From positions 22,137,085-22,201,084 of the forward strand of contig JAZBQD010000019.1 in the NCBI GenBank assembly GCA_036583965.1: a DNA stretch of 64,000 nt, in the 5' to 3' direction. Positions 1 through 35,875 of the stretch are shown here, one piece after another; the stretch's first letter is position 1; every line of letters begins with the position of its first letter. Made by a program: the position numbers and the translations under genes. A model generated the notes under the pieces. That model saw only the letters and a program-made list of their open reading frames with translations, made no database searches and was not told where the DNA came from. The stretch is from Prunella strophiata. Its lineage: Eukaryota; Chordata; Aves; Passeriformes; Prunellidae.

Positions 1-3000
1 CTCGCAGCTCTGCAGGAGTATCTGGCTGCCGGGAAGGGTGGCTTATTTTGAAGGCCTCTAACTCCAAGAGAGCTTTATTTATTCTGGTTATTGTGGGATA
101 GGGACCCATGTCCACTTTGAATCTGTAAAAGGAAAAGAATTTGTGAAGTACTGTGAGTTGGAGAGCCAGTGCAGCAGTGAGCAGAAGTACAGATCAGTGT
201 GATAGGTCTGCCTAGTATGGGAGAATCTCACAAGGATTTACACTAACAGAAAAGGTTCATCCTTGTAGGTTTAAAAACAAATACTAGAGAGATTAATCAG
301 TGCCTGGACAGGTTGTAAAGTCTCCTTCTTTAGAGATACTCAAAACCCAGCTGGATGCAATCCTGTGCCACTTCCTCTAGCAGGGAAATTTGATTGGGTG
401 ACCTCCAGAATTCCCTTCTAACCCCAGTGATTCTGTGATTGTGTGATTTTCACCAGATTTTTACACAGTGTGCAGCACAAGGTAAGAAGACACTGCTTTT
501 CCAGGGACTCATGCAGCCACTACTTGTATGGGTTTAAGGCTTTAAATAAAATCTGATTAATCTTTTCCTCCTGTGTGCAGTGTCAGAATAAAGCAAACAG
601 GGACAGAGAACATGGAGTGTGGGCAACCTCAGCTTTTCTAAGGTCGTAGATCAGGTTTCCCCAGGGGCCTCTAAGAGGAGACCACAATTCATTACTTCCA
701 AATAAGACAGTGTTTATGAAATAAGAAAATTCATGGAGAGAAGAAAAGTAAGTGGATAGGGCAGGCAGGAGGGATACTTTCTAACAGGCATAAGGAGCAG
801 CAGAAGGTAAGCTCTGACAGCCCAGCATAAGTAGGTGTGTTGAAGAATATCTCAAACTTAGCCTTAATTACCTTTCAGCATTGGCAACTTGAGGTGCTAA
901 ACACAGATCAGCCATGGAAACCTGCAAATATAGCAGAGAAAAGGGGTTAGAATAACTCAGAGCCCTGTCCCCTTGCACTTCCCAGTGGTGGCAGGCTTTG
1001 AGACCAGGACAGAAATTATTTTATCAGCCAGTACAGAGGAGTTGTCATGATGATCTAATCATTTAATTCACAATTAATACTACAGCATCAGCACAAGAAA
1101 AAGAACTTCATTGCAGTCACCAGTAGAAGCCATAAGCTTTTAGAGAGCTTTATATTTACCAGCTGATCATTATGACCTTAAGGACACTGTGCTTCTATGG
1201 CAACTGCTTCTAAGCAAACAGGTCTGCTGGCAAGCTGCAGAGGGGGTGTTTGCATGGCTGTAAAAGGTTAAGTAAATTTTGCTTGTTTGCACTGCAGCAG
1301 TATCAAGCAGGTCCTGCCAATGCCAAGATGTCCTATATGTGATAGGGCCTCTGTACACAGGCTCAGAGACTTGCCATCTGAAAGGAAGGCTTAACAACAG
1401 TGCTGCTGGCTGCCTATCTGCACAGACAGAGGCAAGGCCCTCACCCTGCTCCCCTGGTCACAAAGCCCTGGGTGCCTCTCAGAGCACATCTTATTCTCCA
1501 ACATTAGATCTTGTAAGTAGGGCTCCATAAGGCTGCTACTAAGCAATCCTCTACATCCCAGAATAATGCAGGAGCCTTCCTTTTTTCTAAGGCTTTTATG
1601 AGAAAGATCTTTTGCCTGGCAGCAGAGCTAATAAATGGAAAAGGCCTGAGCTGCCTCTAGTTTGGTAAGGGTCAGAACAGCTTTTATGTGAGCTCTGTGG
1701 AATCTGTCCATATTAAAACTGGATGCTCAGAGCAGAAAAATACAAGTTGGTTAAAGGTTCCATAAAACAGAGCTAAGAACTGAACCTGTGTTTCTTGAGC
1801 CAAGCTTTGCTCCTATGACAGGACATGTTGAAGTCCAAATGCCATAAAAATGAAATGATCTATCATCTTTTTCCACATCCTCTAGTACCAGCCAGATCCT
1901 AGATACAGCTGCAGGATCTGGCCATCAGCAGTTTATAGGCCAGGGACAAGTAAACATCTCCATAACTCTCTGCCAGTCAGTAATGGCCTAAGCAGGATCC
2001 ATGCAACTGTTCTTTGTTATGGTGAAGGCACTGCATGTAATTCTAGGCACTGGATAGGGCTGTGCTCTTGTCTCCTCAACTAATTTTCTTTCCTATTTTA
2101 GGGGAAGATACTGGGCTTTTCAGTCCTGCAATAGCACCCAGGGCTCTCTCAGATACTTACTTCATCCCCCACACTGTAGCGTCCAGCAGTGTGCTGCAGA
2201 ATCTGCTCCAGTGCTGTCAAGAGAGGAGGTACACTGGAATGAGGCAGTGGAAAATCAATGGAAAGGGACACCAAACACTTTCTAGACTGGGAATTATGTA
2301 TAAGGGCATCTTAACCCTGAGCAGAGCATGAAAAAGGAACATTTTGGGACAGAAACTAGAAGGAACAGAAATCTTACTATAGTTATGGGAGTCTTTAGGG
2401 TCCTTCAACTTTTTTGGACCCAGGGTGATTTCAGCTGCTTTAGACAATGCACTTGAAATACTACAAGGATAATATAGAAATATGTGACTGGGGAGAGGAA
2501 AAATGCAAAGGTTCAGTCAGTTTGTGTCTGTCAGGAAGTGAAGATGGGCCTGTCATTGCAGCACATGGGGGAAAGGATTTTGAGGTAACCAAAACCACTT
2601 TATTTCTCTCAAAAAGGCAAATAAATACTCTGCTGCTTGCTAGACTCTGTGGGAGTTTGCTATTAGATGTCCAATTACAAAAGCATATCTATCTATCTAT
2701 ATGTAGAACTTTAGAAGTGCTGTGAGCCCTGATGCTTCAGAATAAATCAATTGCTGCAGTGTGCAGGATGGCACCGGGCTTCCCCTCTTCTATGTGCAGC
2801 AGTGGAAGTGTTCTGTGCACATCTTTCCTCTGAGATCCTGGGGAGCTACCAGTCCTGGACAAGAGACTCTGGGCAGCCAGAGCACTGTCTCTGCCAGCAA
2901 GGCAGGACCCCAGCACACCAGCCTAGGAATATCTGTGGTTCTACTTGAAAAAGGCAAGTAGAACGCCAGTGGTGCAGCATTTTGTAAGGTCAGCCAAAAT

Positions 3001-6000
3001 ACTGATCATTTTGTATGTGGGATGTACCTTGAAAGCCAGATGTGATACAGTTCTGAGCCCATTCCATTTTTTTCTCCCCCATTTGTTTCAGGACACTCAG
3101 GTTCTGTGAAGGCAAAGCAATCTCTAGGTTAGATAACTACTGCTGGCTGGATCTTACCCACTGTCATCCAGTGGAGGAGAGGGGAGATGAGGAGTTGCCA
3201 AGGCTGAACCCCTGGCCTGAGTTCACTAGGTTGGGTCAGCCCTGACCTCACCTGTACTGAATCATGCACCCTGCTGTATCTTTCTCTTGGCACTACCCTT
3301 CTGTAACAGTTGCCAGGGTATCCCTTTGTCTCTTCCCTTTCGGCTGCTCAATTCTCTTCTTCCTAAAATGTCCTATACTCAGCAGTAAAACCACATGGAT
3401 TCAGCTCTTTCTGGAAAGAACCCTGGGATGCTATAGGATTTGCTGTGTTGGAAATACTGTATTGGTGCCATTGGTATCTAGATCAGGAAGAGGTTAAGCA
3501 GATTTTAAGCAGAGCACCAATCTGAAGTTCTGCCACCCAGTTGGCAGGCGACAATTTAAGGAAACTGAGAATTTGAGAGACAGAAATCCTTTCTGATTTT
3601 CTCATTTGCATGGATCTGACAAGACAGTACCTGGAGTGGCTGAATGCCAGAGACAATGTGATCAGCAATCATTCTGACTTGGGCTCTCTTCTTTGGATCT
3701 TGGGGCAGGAGCCTGGGGTTAGGATGTGTCTCTTCTAGGTAATTAATTATAGCTAGCTGTAATGAACAAAGAGATAATGGAAGATTATTGGAGAGCCAAA
3801 GAAAACTTCACATCCTGGACACTTGGGAAAGGGGAGCTGATCCAAAAGAATACATCAGCTTTTGAATGCAGTTTGTTACCAACCCAAAGAACAGAATAAC
3901 CCCTCTGACATCTGCCTGTGACCTTGTCATTTGGTCCAGTTGTAATTTCAGGCAAACCGTGGAACAGCCATCGAAGTCAGACTTACAAACTGCTTAGTGA
4001 AAGGTGGAGTTATGAACCAAAGCAGAACTGAACTTAAATCCTTGATAGTAGTTTCCCATCAGGGACTATGTGCTATTTCTGTTCCCAAGTGGGATCATAA
4101 ATGCCACCTCTTTTCCAATGTATAGGTGAGAGCTCTGGGGAAAAACATGGGACAAAGCCATCCCATCCAGACTGGGCAGCAGGCTGGAGTGAAAGGTTAA
4201 CAGGGATGTGGCTGATAACTCACTGACTGAGAAAGGGTGATGCCATCAATTTTCAAGGCTGGGACTTGCTGCATTGGATTCAGTGCCTTGAATTCAGGAG
4301 AAAACTGTGGAAACAAACCTGAGATTACTCTTCAGCAATAAGAAATTCTTCTTCCTTGTTTTCTTCTCCCAGAACCCAGTTACCAAATTTCTTTTCTTCT
4401 TCTTTTTTCTCTCTACCTTAATACTATTTTTTGCAGTAAATTATGCTGTACTATTAGCCTACAACAAGCTCTCACTGGGGCTCAGGGATCACTGCATCCT
4501 GGCCCAGACTGCCTTATCTCTTGATAAAGCACCACTGCAATGCCCAGTGGTACTTCATCAGTGCCTCCATTACTGTCCCAGTTGTCCAACTCTGCCTTAG
4601 CCCATACCAGCCCACTGAGCCAGTGGTACCACGAGGTGCACAACTCCCTCCTATGGAGCCCAAAGTAAGGCCTCAGTGAAGATCTCTTCTGGCAACCCAC
4701 CTCTTCCTTTTGCAGGCCCTTTGCAGCCCCCTGCAATATAATTTAGCATCTTTTGGACATCCCCCAGTCCCTGCCTCCATGTATTTTCTGTTACTAATTG
4801 AATGAGGTTGAGTCTGTTTAAAGTGCAGGGCACCTTCTCTGAAGTCTGTGCTCCAGATCTATTCAGTTGTATCATGGTAAGCAGAAGATCTTCAGCCTTA
4901 TGGATTCAGTCACAAATGTTTGAGAGAGGAACAGGCCTCTAGTCTCCTGCAGTCATATTCTCCTCCTGTCTCACATGCCAGGAAATAGTGGCTGAAAGCA
5001 ACTATTAATTACAAAGAAGTGATGAGGAATTCAGTAACTTTGCCTGTGAACTTTCTAGTGCTAATCTCAAGTCTCCTAATGATCCCCAAGTTCAGTACCC
5101 CTGGAGAGAGCAGTGGTATTTTTATCCTTACCTGCTGTCCTCCATCCTTAATGAGGTTCACTGGAACCAGGTCATAAGAAATTCCTTTCAGAGCCAGTGC
5201 TAGGGAGAGCAGAGTGTACAGCTTCAGACAGCTACACTGGGACCAGTTTCATTGGTAATGGGCTCAGGAAAATGTCAGCATCTACATTTGGGAAAAAGAC
5301 CCTGTCTCTCAAGGAGGGTGGCCTGAGTCCACTGAGAAGACAGTGCTCTGGCAAATGAAGGACCAAAATACTAAAGATCAGTCCTGGCAAAACCACTGCA
5401 TTTTTCAAAATAAGCTTTCCAACTCTTTGCAGCACAGCCCTTCCTGATTTGGCTTCTAGAGGGCAGGGGACCATGTGCTCACCTTTAAAGCCTTTCTGTC
5501 TCAGTACAAGTAGGGACCATTCCCAGCCCTGCTTAGCTCTCATGACCTGAGCAGGGCAGAATCAGGGGTAGTATCATGAAGCCCTCTTATCTGTGCCCCT
5601 CTATTCCACCTGCTCCAGGTAAGCTGCAGTCTTCCCCTCCCTCCCCATGGGGAGATGCCTCACTGTTCCAGGCTCATGTTTGCTGACCTCTCTGTTAATA
5701 AGTCATTGATTAATTGGGTTAGTGAAGGGAGGATACTGCAACACTGAGACAAAAAAGAGAGATGAACAGTGATTCTTACCGATTCGCACTCTCCAAGAAC
5801 AGGAACTTCGGAAATAGCTGTAAAGTACTGGCTGGGAAGGGAAAGATAAAAGGGTTATATGCTGGGAGCACCAGAGTATTGAATGTAAGGAGAAGAATGC
5901 ACGAGCAGAAGGCATTTCAGGAACTCTAAGACAGGGGAGAACAATGTTTGGAGGAGAGAGGGCTCCTTTCTGAAAGTAACTGTTCCTGATTTGGGCATAC

Positions 6001-7746
6001 AGGTAGCATCACTGTCTCTCAAAATAGCCTTCTCATTGTACAGTTGCACCTGATGTTTCCAGCAATGCACAAATGACCTTGAAATTATTCCCTATAAAGC
6101 TTCCCTCTTTGTCACTATCCAGTATTGCTAACTTCTATCCCATCTTAGATTTCTGAAACAATTTCTGTACTGATTGTGCCAAGCACCTGGGTATTTGCAT
6201 GGTATGAAATAGCTTTTCCAGCCATGCAGGGAAAAGCCAGATTTCTTTCCAAACAAGAAGAGCCTCTGCTGTTTGAGATGAAAGCCATGAAGACAAACAA
6301 TTCATCTCTACCTGAACTATAACACTAAGACAGCCTTCCCAGATGCTTCCACCCTGTCCAAACTCTCACCTTTTCAGATGCCATGGTGTGTGCAGTCGTC
6401 TCCACAAAATAAAAACAACCTCTGTGTTTTCCCTTTTAACTCAGCTGGTATAGGGAAAGGCTTCTCTCTTAAAACCAATGAGGAGAGGACTTTGCCCCCC
6501 AGTCTGTGTCCAGGACACAAAAACCAGCCAGTCAGATTCAATCCTGAGTCACTGCAGTCACCCTCTCCCAGCCCTGATACCAAAACCATTAACCAGATTT
6601 AAGCTTGGAAGCACATTTGGGAACCATTCTTATTTCTGTAGTTTCTTATCTAGAAATAAATAAGGTATCTGGAGAGCCTCACAGCCTGTCACTAGTTGCT
6701 AATGCAGAAATCTAACCCTGGAGAAATGCTAGAATGTCTGCTAGCTCTGGGAATGGGCTGCCTTTGCAGGGAGATTCCATAGTGTGCTCCTGTAGCTCCC
6801 CTTCCACTAGTACTGGCCAGTACAGGGGATTTTCTACATTGCAGATATGGGAGAAGCTGCTACTCTGCTCTCAGACCAAGTTAAAATCACCAAAACCTGC
6901 AGTTTAGACTGGTTGGAGCTGGGATGATAGCAGGGAGACAGGATTAGCTTGACATCTACTGAGAGTTCTGGTTTGGTTCTGTTTTCATTTTTGGCAATCA
7001 GCGAGAAAAGTTTGGGCTTAAATACCAGTCCAAAGTAAAAATCTGGGAAATGCACTTCTCTGTTGTGAAAGACAGAAGAAACACCCCAAACTTTGTATGT
7101 TGACCTCTTAGGTTTCCTGTTTTCTTCAGAGTAGTATGGTCTACTCCGGATACCACCTCTTTCCTGGCGATACACGGGATGCACTTGGAACCAATCTCTC
7201 ACCTTTCCCGAGACCATCAAGCCCAGCAGCCTGCACACATACACCGCTCCTTGGGGGCTGGCCTAGGGGACACCTCGGTGCCTGACAGGCACAGCTCATC
7301 CTCTGCTGGGTTCAAACGTAAAGCAGAAAGAACAGATCTGCTCCTAAATTCTCAGTATCCCTTCAGCAGGACTTGGTGTGAACAGTGCGCGCGAATAAAA
7401 TATAATTAGGCGCCACCACTAAAAGCATTAGCACACTAAAGCATTTTATTTAGCACAGGGTTAAATTTCTTGCTTTCCACTGCGACAGAGACACGGGTAC
7501 AGGCCGGGGCAGCGGAGGCGCGGTCCTCGGGAACCATCCGGCCCTCCCGGGGTGCCGGGCGCCAGAAGCCACAGCGGGCGACAAGGCCGAACCGAGCGAG
7601 CCCCGCGCGGGCCGAAGGGGGAGAGCCGCCGCCCCCAGCCCCGCTCCCTCCGGCCGTGGGCCGCCATCGCCCCCCGCTCCCCTCCCGCCCCGCGGGCAGA
7701 GCGCGCAGCCAGCGCCGCGTACCTTGGCGGCGGCGGCGGCGCTCAT
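1..7746 (-). CDS. GSTZ1: Maleylacetoacetate isomerase / glutathione S-transferase zeta 1 (9 exons, 3' end cut by window edge)
   Basis: Converts maleylacetoacetate to fumarylacetoacetate with glutathione in cytosolic tyrosine and phenylalanine breakdown; it also acts on alpha-haloacids such as dichloroacetate (family knowledge). Coding exons on the minus strand, in transcript order: 7723-7746, 5780-5831, 5132-5199, 4224-4304, 3631-3756, 3028-3103, 2161-2213, 872-921 and 1-122 (partial). All introns are GT-AG and all phases join. The protein starts MSAAAAAK and runs into [20 protein letters not shown], which holds the zeta-class active-site motif [10 protein letters not shown] (Ser17, Ser18, Cys19 here). 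Other family landmarks are [57 protein letters not shown] and [11 protein letters not shown] at the C-terminus. 217 residues are visible against 216 in human, so the stop lies just beyond base 1. The start is the ATG at 7746; an in-frame upstream ATG at 7842 would add 32 residues. It is head-to-head with POMT2. Identification is very secure. Confidence 0.97.
300..447 (+). repeat. CR1-type LINE 3' fragment
   Basis: About 150 bp in the intron between the last two GSTZ1 exons. It resembles the 3' end of avian CR1 elements: 'gagatactcaaaacccagct', 'gatgcaatcctgtgccac', a degraded 'ttggactagatgacctcca' equivalent, and the terminal 'ttctgtgattgtgtgatt' repeat. It is old and 5'-truncated, as most CR1 copies are. 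The subfamily cannot be told by eye. Confidence 0.75.
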
Positions 7747-7800
7747 CGCCGTCCCGGCCTCCGCTCGGGGCTGGGCGGCTGCCGGCACCGCGCCCCCGGG

Positions 7801-7819
7801 ACTACATCCCCCGGCGTGC
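7801..7819 (+). promoter_or_regulatory. ZNF143/THAP11-like (SBS) motif 1
   Basis: ACTACATCCCCCGGCGTGC, preceded by GGG, resembles the ZNF143 site ACTACAATTCCCAGCATGC. It keeps the ACTACA block, the central CCC and the TGC end. Such sites are common in bidirectional, TATA-less vertebrate promoters. It lies midway between the two opposed start codons. The assignment is by motif only. Confidence 0.5.
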
Positions 7820-7826
7820 CCCGCGC

Positions 7827-7840
7827 ACTCCGCGCCCAGC

Positions 7841-7850
<10 letters not shown>
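7827..7850 (+). promoter_or_regulatory. ZNF143/THAP11-like motif 2, containing two opposed ATGs
   Basis: CCCAGCATGC at 7835-7844 matches the 3' half of the ZNF143 consensus exactly and is followed by GCCGCG. An ACTC remnant of the 5' half lies at 7827-7830 with spacing one base short. Its GCATGC palindrome holds an ATG on each strand: POMT2-frame at 7841 (plus) and GSTZ1-frame at 7842 (minus). If this is a protein-binding site, those ATGs may not be the real start codons. Confidence 0.4.
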
Positions 7851-30983
<23,133 letters not shown>

Positions 30984-33900
30984 AGCAAAGGAAGCCTGGC
31001 AGCAGTGGATCAGAAACATGAGATCTGCTGCATGTCAGGCTGATTCTGGTGCTTGGAGGGCTTGACTATAAAAGGCCCTCTCTGGAGGACTCTGGGTATA
31101 GTAACCCTGTTGCTTTGGCATTTGTTTGCACTGCCTGCATTGGAAAATGCAGAGGATGACAAGGTCCCCTTAAATTAAAAGACTCATGTCCTGAATCTTT
31201 AGGTTACATTAATGGACAACTGGCTGCCTGAATGTCAATTCCTTGAAGCAGAATATGTCAGTCAAATAGCAGTGGCATTCCAGCAGCCAGACCAGTACAA
31301 GTTGGAGGCTGTCTGCAGTAGCATGTACACTCTATGTGTGTGTGTCTTCCTTCTTGTAATCTAAGCACCACTACAGTTTGAAGCACTATAGGACTTCTAT
31401 CAAGATTAAAAACCTTTCTTATGGTGAGGTTTTTGAAAGCTTACTGTAAGTATCTGGGGACCTTCATTCTACCTGCCTTGGCTGTCTAAAGGTTTTTTGT
31501 TCTGACCCTGGATTTTTAAAATTTGACTGAAAGGGTCTGTTTGAAATCTCCTGAGCCATTGTGCCTTGCCTGTCTCCCAGGCCCTCTGCAGAGATGGAAA
31601 TTGTTTATTCCTATATACTGCCTTTCTCTCTGGTCACCTTTAATCAGTTATACAACTCACCTAGCAGGCCTGTTTTCAGGGCCAGACTGTTCCAGCTCAG
31701 CTCTTTGTAGCTTCATTCAGTTCTGTCTGAAGGTGCCAAGGAAATTACAGTAGAAATGGCAGGTGGTTTATTTTCAGCCCCAGTATGCTGTGGAGACCAG
31801 CATGGGGATGTACTAGAGACTGTAATGATAGCTTGGAAATCTTACAGACAGCTGTCATTCAGCTTTTGTTCCCAGCTATTTCAGTGCCAGTGCCTGTGCT
31901 TTTAGGGAAGGCTGCATCTCAATGCATGTGGCATCTGCAAAATGGGCTGCTGGTGCCAAAGTATCTGCTCAGTGTTCCCATATTGAACCAGTTCCTTCTC
32001 TAGACTGCTGAACATCAAATTACAAGGAAATGTGAGGCCAGGCAAAAATTCTTTGTCTGTGAAGTGTCAAGAGCCATTGGATGTTGAATCCACTCTTTCC
32101 AAGAAAGTGGAATTTGATTTATCAGGTTCCTTTGTCCTGTTAGGTCTATTTTTGTCTATGTTTCTTTTATTGCATTTCCTACCCTTAATCCAGTGTCCAT
32201 TTCTTGTCACAGTTCATGTTGCTACCTTGTAGTATCCAACGTGAATGACACTTAGATCACAGCTGTATTCCTATCTCAAGAAGTAATATTTGAAAAACTC
32301 TTTTCTGTATGTTTCAATGAACTCATGCCTTTCATTTCAGAGTTCTTGCTTTGCTTCAGAGTCTTGCATCAAAATTACAGGTAGAGGGAGAGTAACAGGT
32401 GGGTATGTCTGCCTTTAAAAATGGACTGTGCATTTATTTCTCTTACCAAATCTTGGATTCCAATACATTTCCTACCACATGGAAGGGCTGCATTAGCCCT
32501 TCTGTTGTTCTGTGGGGGGAGACTAGACTCCAGTCAGACTTGCTTTGGTTCCTCTTTAGTAGGGATCAATGGCATTGTTCAGTAAGGCAGCTACTTGATT
32601 TGTAAGGCTCTGGCTTGGTATGTCACATCTCTCCAGAAACTGACTCCTATAGATGCTAGCTCAGATGGGATGGACCTGTGCTTTTGATTCTAAAGGTTTT
32701 GAGTTGATCACCTGCTGCTTGTACATGGTGGGAAGTCATTGCAATAATTAGCTGCTGGGTTTGATGATTCTTTTCCACTTGTTAGTGCAGGAAGTGCTCC
32801 TACCTGTATGAGCCAGGAATTCACAGAGGTGATATATAGGCAAGAAGGATGTGGGGGAAGGCTGCAAACTTCTTCAGAACCTGCCAGATCTGACAGCAGC
32901 AGCAAATTGTTAACTGCTGGCAATGTGGAAGGCAGACAGTGCAGTGCTGCCTTGTAACCATGTGATCCACCATCTTCTACTCTTGGTGAGATTATCAACT
33001 TAATACATTGCTATCCTCAATATGAGCTTTCCCTAAGGGAGTCCCATTGTCATGGGGAGGATTTGCCAGAAGAGCTGGCAAAAGCCATGATTTAAAGTGC
33101 AGTTTTCCCCAACATATACAATCATACACTTCCCCTTAGCACTAACAACAGAAAAAAATCTAAGAAGCTTGTGAGTGTTTTGGAATTACTGTTTGTAACA
33201 CCCTTTATTCATAATATTAAACCTTGGGAGTGCAAAAATTGAGTCAGTAACCTTGGTTTCTTCAGTTATTATGAAGGGGTCAGTTTTGTAGGAATTGCCT
33301 GAGGAAGATGAACCAGTTTGTTTCTTGGCTAGGATCCCTCCATCCTTTATTACTAATAATCTTTTGGATGTGGATTAGCAGCTGAGTGCTGAAGGTGGCA
33401 AATTTAATGCTCCAATCCCACTTTCCTTTGCACAAGTCCAGCTTCTGTTTCAACACAGACAAAAGGTTTATTTTTCTTTAGGACTGTCACTTCAGAAATT
33501 TTCTTGAGAGCATTTGATTGACATTGAGATTGTTTCTTAGGTCTTGTGTGCATGTAAGTGGGTGGAGGCATACAGTGAAAAAAAATCTAGCTATTCCACA
33601 AGAGGGAGCAACCTCCAGCAGAATTTTTATTTTTGATCTGGAGTTAAAAGGATTGAAAGGTCTACATTGAAGGCTAGAGGGCAGACATTTCCTCTGCACT
33701 CTCTGGACTCCAAGGGTTGGGTTTTCAAGTAAGTGTACATTGATGTAGCTCTGTCTTCTTTCAGGAGAAAAATACTGAAAAATTACTCAAGTTAGAATTT
33801 GAGCTTCAGTATTTGCTTCTTAAAACAAAATCTGTCAGGCCATTACTGAAACATAATAGTAACTGATATTTTATGAGGTCAATAAAATCCAAAAATTGGG

Positions 33901-35875
33901 ATTCACTTCCTGACTCTGTCTTGAAATACCTGAGTGGTGCAGACATGAGGCCATGGGTACAAGGCACCCTTTGCTTTTGGGATGGAATTTGGGCTGCTTG
34001 GGTTCAGTTTTTCCAGTTGTGCTTGTGGAATGAGTTCAGGTTTTTTTAGAGAGCTGCTCATTAGTCTTCTCCAGTCACATGTCAAATAGCTAACAGTGCT
34101 TTCTGGGGCCAGAAGGTGCTGTTCTCTGGAGCAGCTGCTCTCTTTGAACCCTGCTTGACAGGGCTCCTTTTATCACTGACACAGTATTTCATCAAACTGT
34201 ATCCATGGATTCAAATCACAAAAAGCTGCAGGCTGCCACGTTCCCTGCTTCCAATTCTTTTTTGTGTGTAAACTCTATTTTCAGCTCTTCAGTCTCTGAA
34301 GGATAGATAGAGGGCCTCTAGGCTCATCTAGCTTTATCCTAGGCAATCCATCCATCTTAAAAGGTTTCTGCTAACAGTTGCTTCAGGACATTGATACACA
34401 CACATCTATTCCAGCAGCAGGGACTGGCCTATTTCCTGGAACTGGACCACTCATGCTATGAGACACAGATGTGACTGTGAGGAGGATTTGAATGGAGATT
34501 TCTGTGGCCAAGGGTGCCCTTGGTCCAGGTGGAGGACTTTGTGTCCTCACTGTTTGCCACCATTGTTAGCAGCCCTGGGAGCCACCACCACTCTTTAGTC
34601 TGTACAGGGTTTTCTTTTTGCATCTTGATTGGAAAGGCTGATTGATGCACAAAGGGCATTGACTTTATATATACTTTTTTGTATCTCCCTCCTTCCTTCT
34701 GGTTCTTGAAGAATGCCCAAAGTACAGGACATGTCTTTGCTTCCCCTAATTTTTGGGCTATTTCATACCATTTCATACAGGTGCCTGGACAAGGGGTAGG
34801 ACAGGACATCTTTTAGTAACCTGAGTGAATGAATATCTGTCATGTGGTCTGAGAGCAAAACCAGAACCTTGTTATGGAAAGGTAAACAAATGTGTTATAT
34901 GATAGTTCCCTCCTGTCCCTCCTGAATCCTTCAGAGAATTGTTTTTAAGGGAACTGGAGAGCAAACCAACTGTTAATGTGGAAACACAAGGCATTTACCT
35001 GAAATTCTCCACTGCCATGCTTAGCAGCTTCCCTTCCATGCTGTGACTGAGTAACCCTCTGGGCTGGCACTCTGTGCACAAGCACTGTTTGCTCCTCTCA
35101 GGATGCTGCTGGCAATGTGAAAACCCCCTTAGCAGTGCCCTGTGTCTCTGCCAGCTGGGGAGTGTAGGTAAGAGATATTTTTTCCCCCTTTACAGCAAGT
35201 GACTCCATGACCCCACACATGGGCAAGTGTGTCATGAAAGCAAAAATGTGTGGACTGTTAGAACAACATGAGGCTCTTCCCTGCTGGGAAAGGAAGGCTG
35301 AGGATAAGAACACCACCTCCATAGCACACTTTCTTCTGTTGGCTGCAAGCAGTCAGCACTGAAAATTCTCTGTCTTCTTTAAAGCACTAAGACCTTGGTT
35401 GTGTGGTTAGTTGTGAGTTGCTAAACTTTTTTATGCTCTTTACTTGAATGTCAAGGGCTATGGTTATCACAAATAATATCTGAGGCTATCACATGTTAGC
35501 ATAGATACCATTCTTGCTGAATTTGTAATTGATTCTAAAACTTTGCCGAGTGAGCTCACTGTGTTTTATAAGAGACAGGGTTTAGAGCCTTGATGAACTT
35601 GCCCCTGGCTAAGCAAGAGTTTGCAGCAACAGTGAGAGGGGTTCTTTGGTAATTCTGTTCTGTATCCTGAACCTTTCTCACTAATGCTGGGGGGTGTGTG
35701 CATTGCATCTGTCTGAACTGAATCCTTTTAACTACAGTGCAATTACTGTACCATATGGTGTGGATGGGAGAATGTTCCCTTGAGCTATAAATGTGTTTTG
35801 TACAGGTGATAATGGAAAATGAGGTAGAATTTGGAATTTAATTTTGTAATAAATATCTCTTCTTTGAAACAATCT
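30984..35875 (+). other. POMT2: POMT2 3' UTR and downstream flank with candidate poly(A) signals
   Basis: No gene is recognisable here. Candidate poly(A) signals after the POMT2 stop are ATTAAA at 31174-31179, AATAAA near 33880, and a canonical AATAAA at 35848-35853 followed by a GT-rich stretch. The last has the best context and would give a 3' UTR of about 4.9 kb; the first would give about 0.2 kb. The sequence is AT-rich with scattered stops on both strands. Which site is used cannot be told from sequence. Confidence 0.4.
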
